DNA from: Lichenostomus cassidix
Lineage: Eukaryota; Chordata; Aves; Passeriformes; Meliphagidae
Direction of reading: 5' to 3'
Assembly (NCBI GenBank): GCA_008360975.2
Contig: CM039189.1
Location: forward strand, 6,700,056 to 6,764,055
DNA: 64,000 bases
The stretch's first letter is position 1; the number at the start of each line of letters is the position of its first letter. Shown piece after piece: positions 63,702 through 64,000 of this stretch. Made by a program: the position numbers and the translations under genes. The notes beneath the pieces are model-generated. The model ran no database searches. It was not told the origin of the DNA and worked only from the letters and a program-made list of their open reading frames with translations.

Positions 63702-63875
63702 TCATAGAATCATAGAATGGCTTGTGTTGGAAGGGGCAGTAAAAATCATCCTCTTCCACCTCCTTCCAAGCTTTGGGAAGCCTCCTCATTCCCTAGATCA
63801 GATTCCCCAGGGCCCCAAAATGACAAAATTCAGGGTGGAGCACGTGGGGCAATCTCTGCCTGCTGTTTCCAAAAT
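63702..63875 (-). mobile_element. CR1 LINE 3'-end fragment
   Basis: 'tcatagaatcatagaatggctt' (in pieces) is a clean pair of CR1 terminal 8-mers followed by 'gttggaaggggca'. Then come diverged blocks 'gatcagattccccagggccccaaa' and 'ttcagggtggagcacgtggggcaa', corresponding to 'accaggttgctcagagcccc' and 'tccagggatggggcatcc..ctctgggcaa'. Reversed on the plus strand, so the element is on the minus strand. The terminal repeats are the best preserved of the four copies. Confidence 0.85.
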
Positions 63876-64000
63876 ATCCAAGCTGGAGGGAAACATCCCC
63901 AGTGGAGACCTGAGGCAGAGGGAGTGACAGCAGCCAGGAGAGCTAGCAGGTCTTGCTTTGGCTTCTTGGGCTCTGCTGCTGCTGTCAGTGCTGAAATGTG
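63876..64000. other. End of window, unassigned
   Basis: Contains a short CTG-rich piece (63970-63985). Nothing else is recognised. The CR1 copy may extend a little way in. Confidence 0.5.

Overview
This window looks like gene-free vertebrate nuclear DNA, most likely avian. The main evidence is repeat content. Four copies of CR1 LINE 3' ends carry the typical bird start (catagaat-type 8-mers followed by a 'ggtttggg.tggaagggg' block and 'ccaaccccctgc'). There is also a short class-II-type retroviral solo LTR. Older repeats shared across amniotes are present (turtle/crocodile-like CR1, palindromic MITE-like elements, MIR-like SINE remnants), and overall repeat density is low. The DNA is A+T-rich and CpG-poor, with no operons, ribosome binding sites or compact genes. 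The species cannot be named from the sequence alone.

No protein-coding gene, exon, tRNA or rRNA can be supported. Every open frame is short. None shows a recognisable domain or a pattern of adjacent frames joined by splice sites. The longest frames (about 61.5-62.3 kb, both strands) exist because a (GGAA)n array has no stop codon in any of its six frames. The open frame near 9.1-9.4 kb is the translation of a (GATA)n array. The window is therefore probably an intergenic 'desert' or part of a very large intron.

Layout: 0-7.8 kb is plain A+T-rich DNA with an RFX/SOX/POU-like motif cluster (1.03 kb), an (AAT)n array (1.7 kb) and a CR1 fragment (5.7 kb). 7.86-8.40 kb is the most CpG-dense segment of the window, with a G-quadruplex candidate at its edge. 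9.24-9.40 kb is a GATA microsatellite. 11.5-15.1 kb holds three old palindromic repeats, a candidate conserved element and a (TA)n array. 16.2-17.5 kb is an old CR1 copy abutting a younger one. 19.4-19.9, 27.4, 36.3, 48.6-49.7 and 58.6-58.9 kb are candidate conserved regulatory segments, judged only by composition and motif content. 23.4-24.1 kb has MIR-like and old CR1 remnants. 25.9 kb is the best-preserved palindromic element. 42.58-42.85 kb is a solo LTR with a perfect 6-bp target duplication. 54.2 kb is another old palindromic-family remnant. 61.59-61.87 kb is a perfect (GGAA)n array of about 70 units. The window ends in a fourth CR1 fragment.

If the window has a function, it is likely cis-regulatory. 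I found no evidence for a new multi-gene system. The items most worth testing are the long perfect GGAA array, the solo LTR with its promoter, the set of amniote palindromic repeats and the CpG-dense candidate elements.
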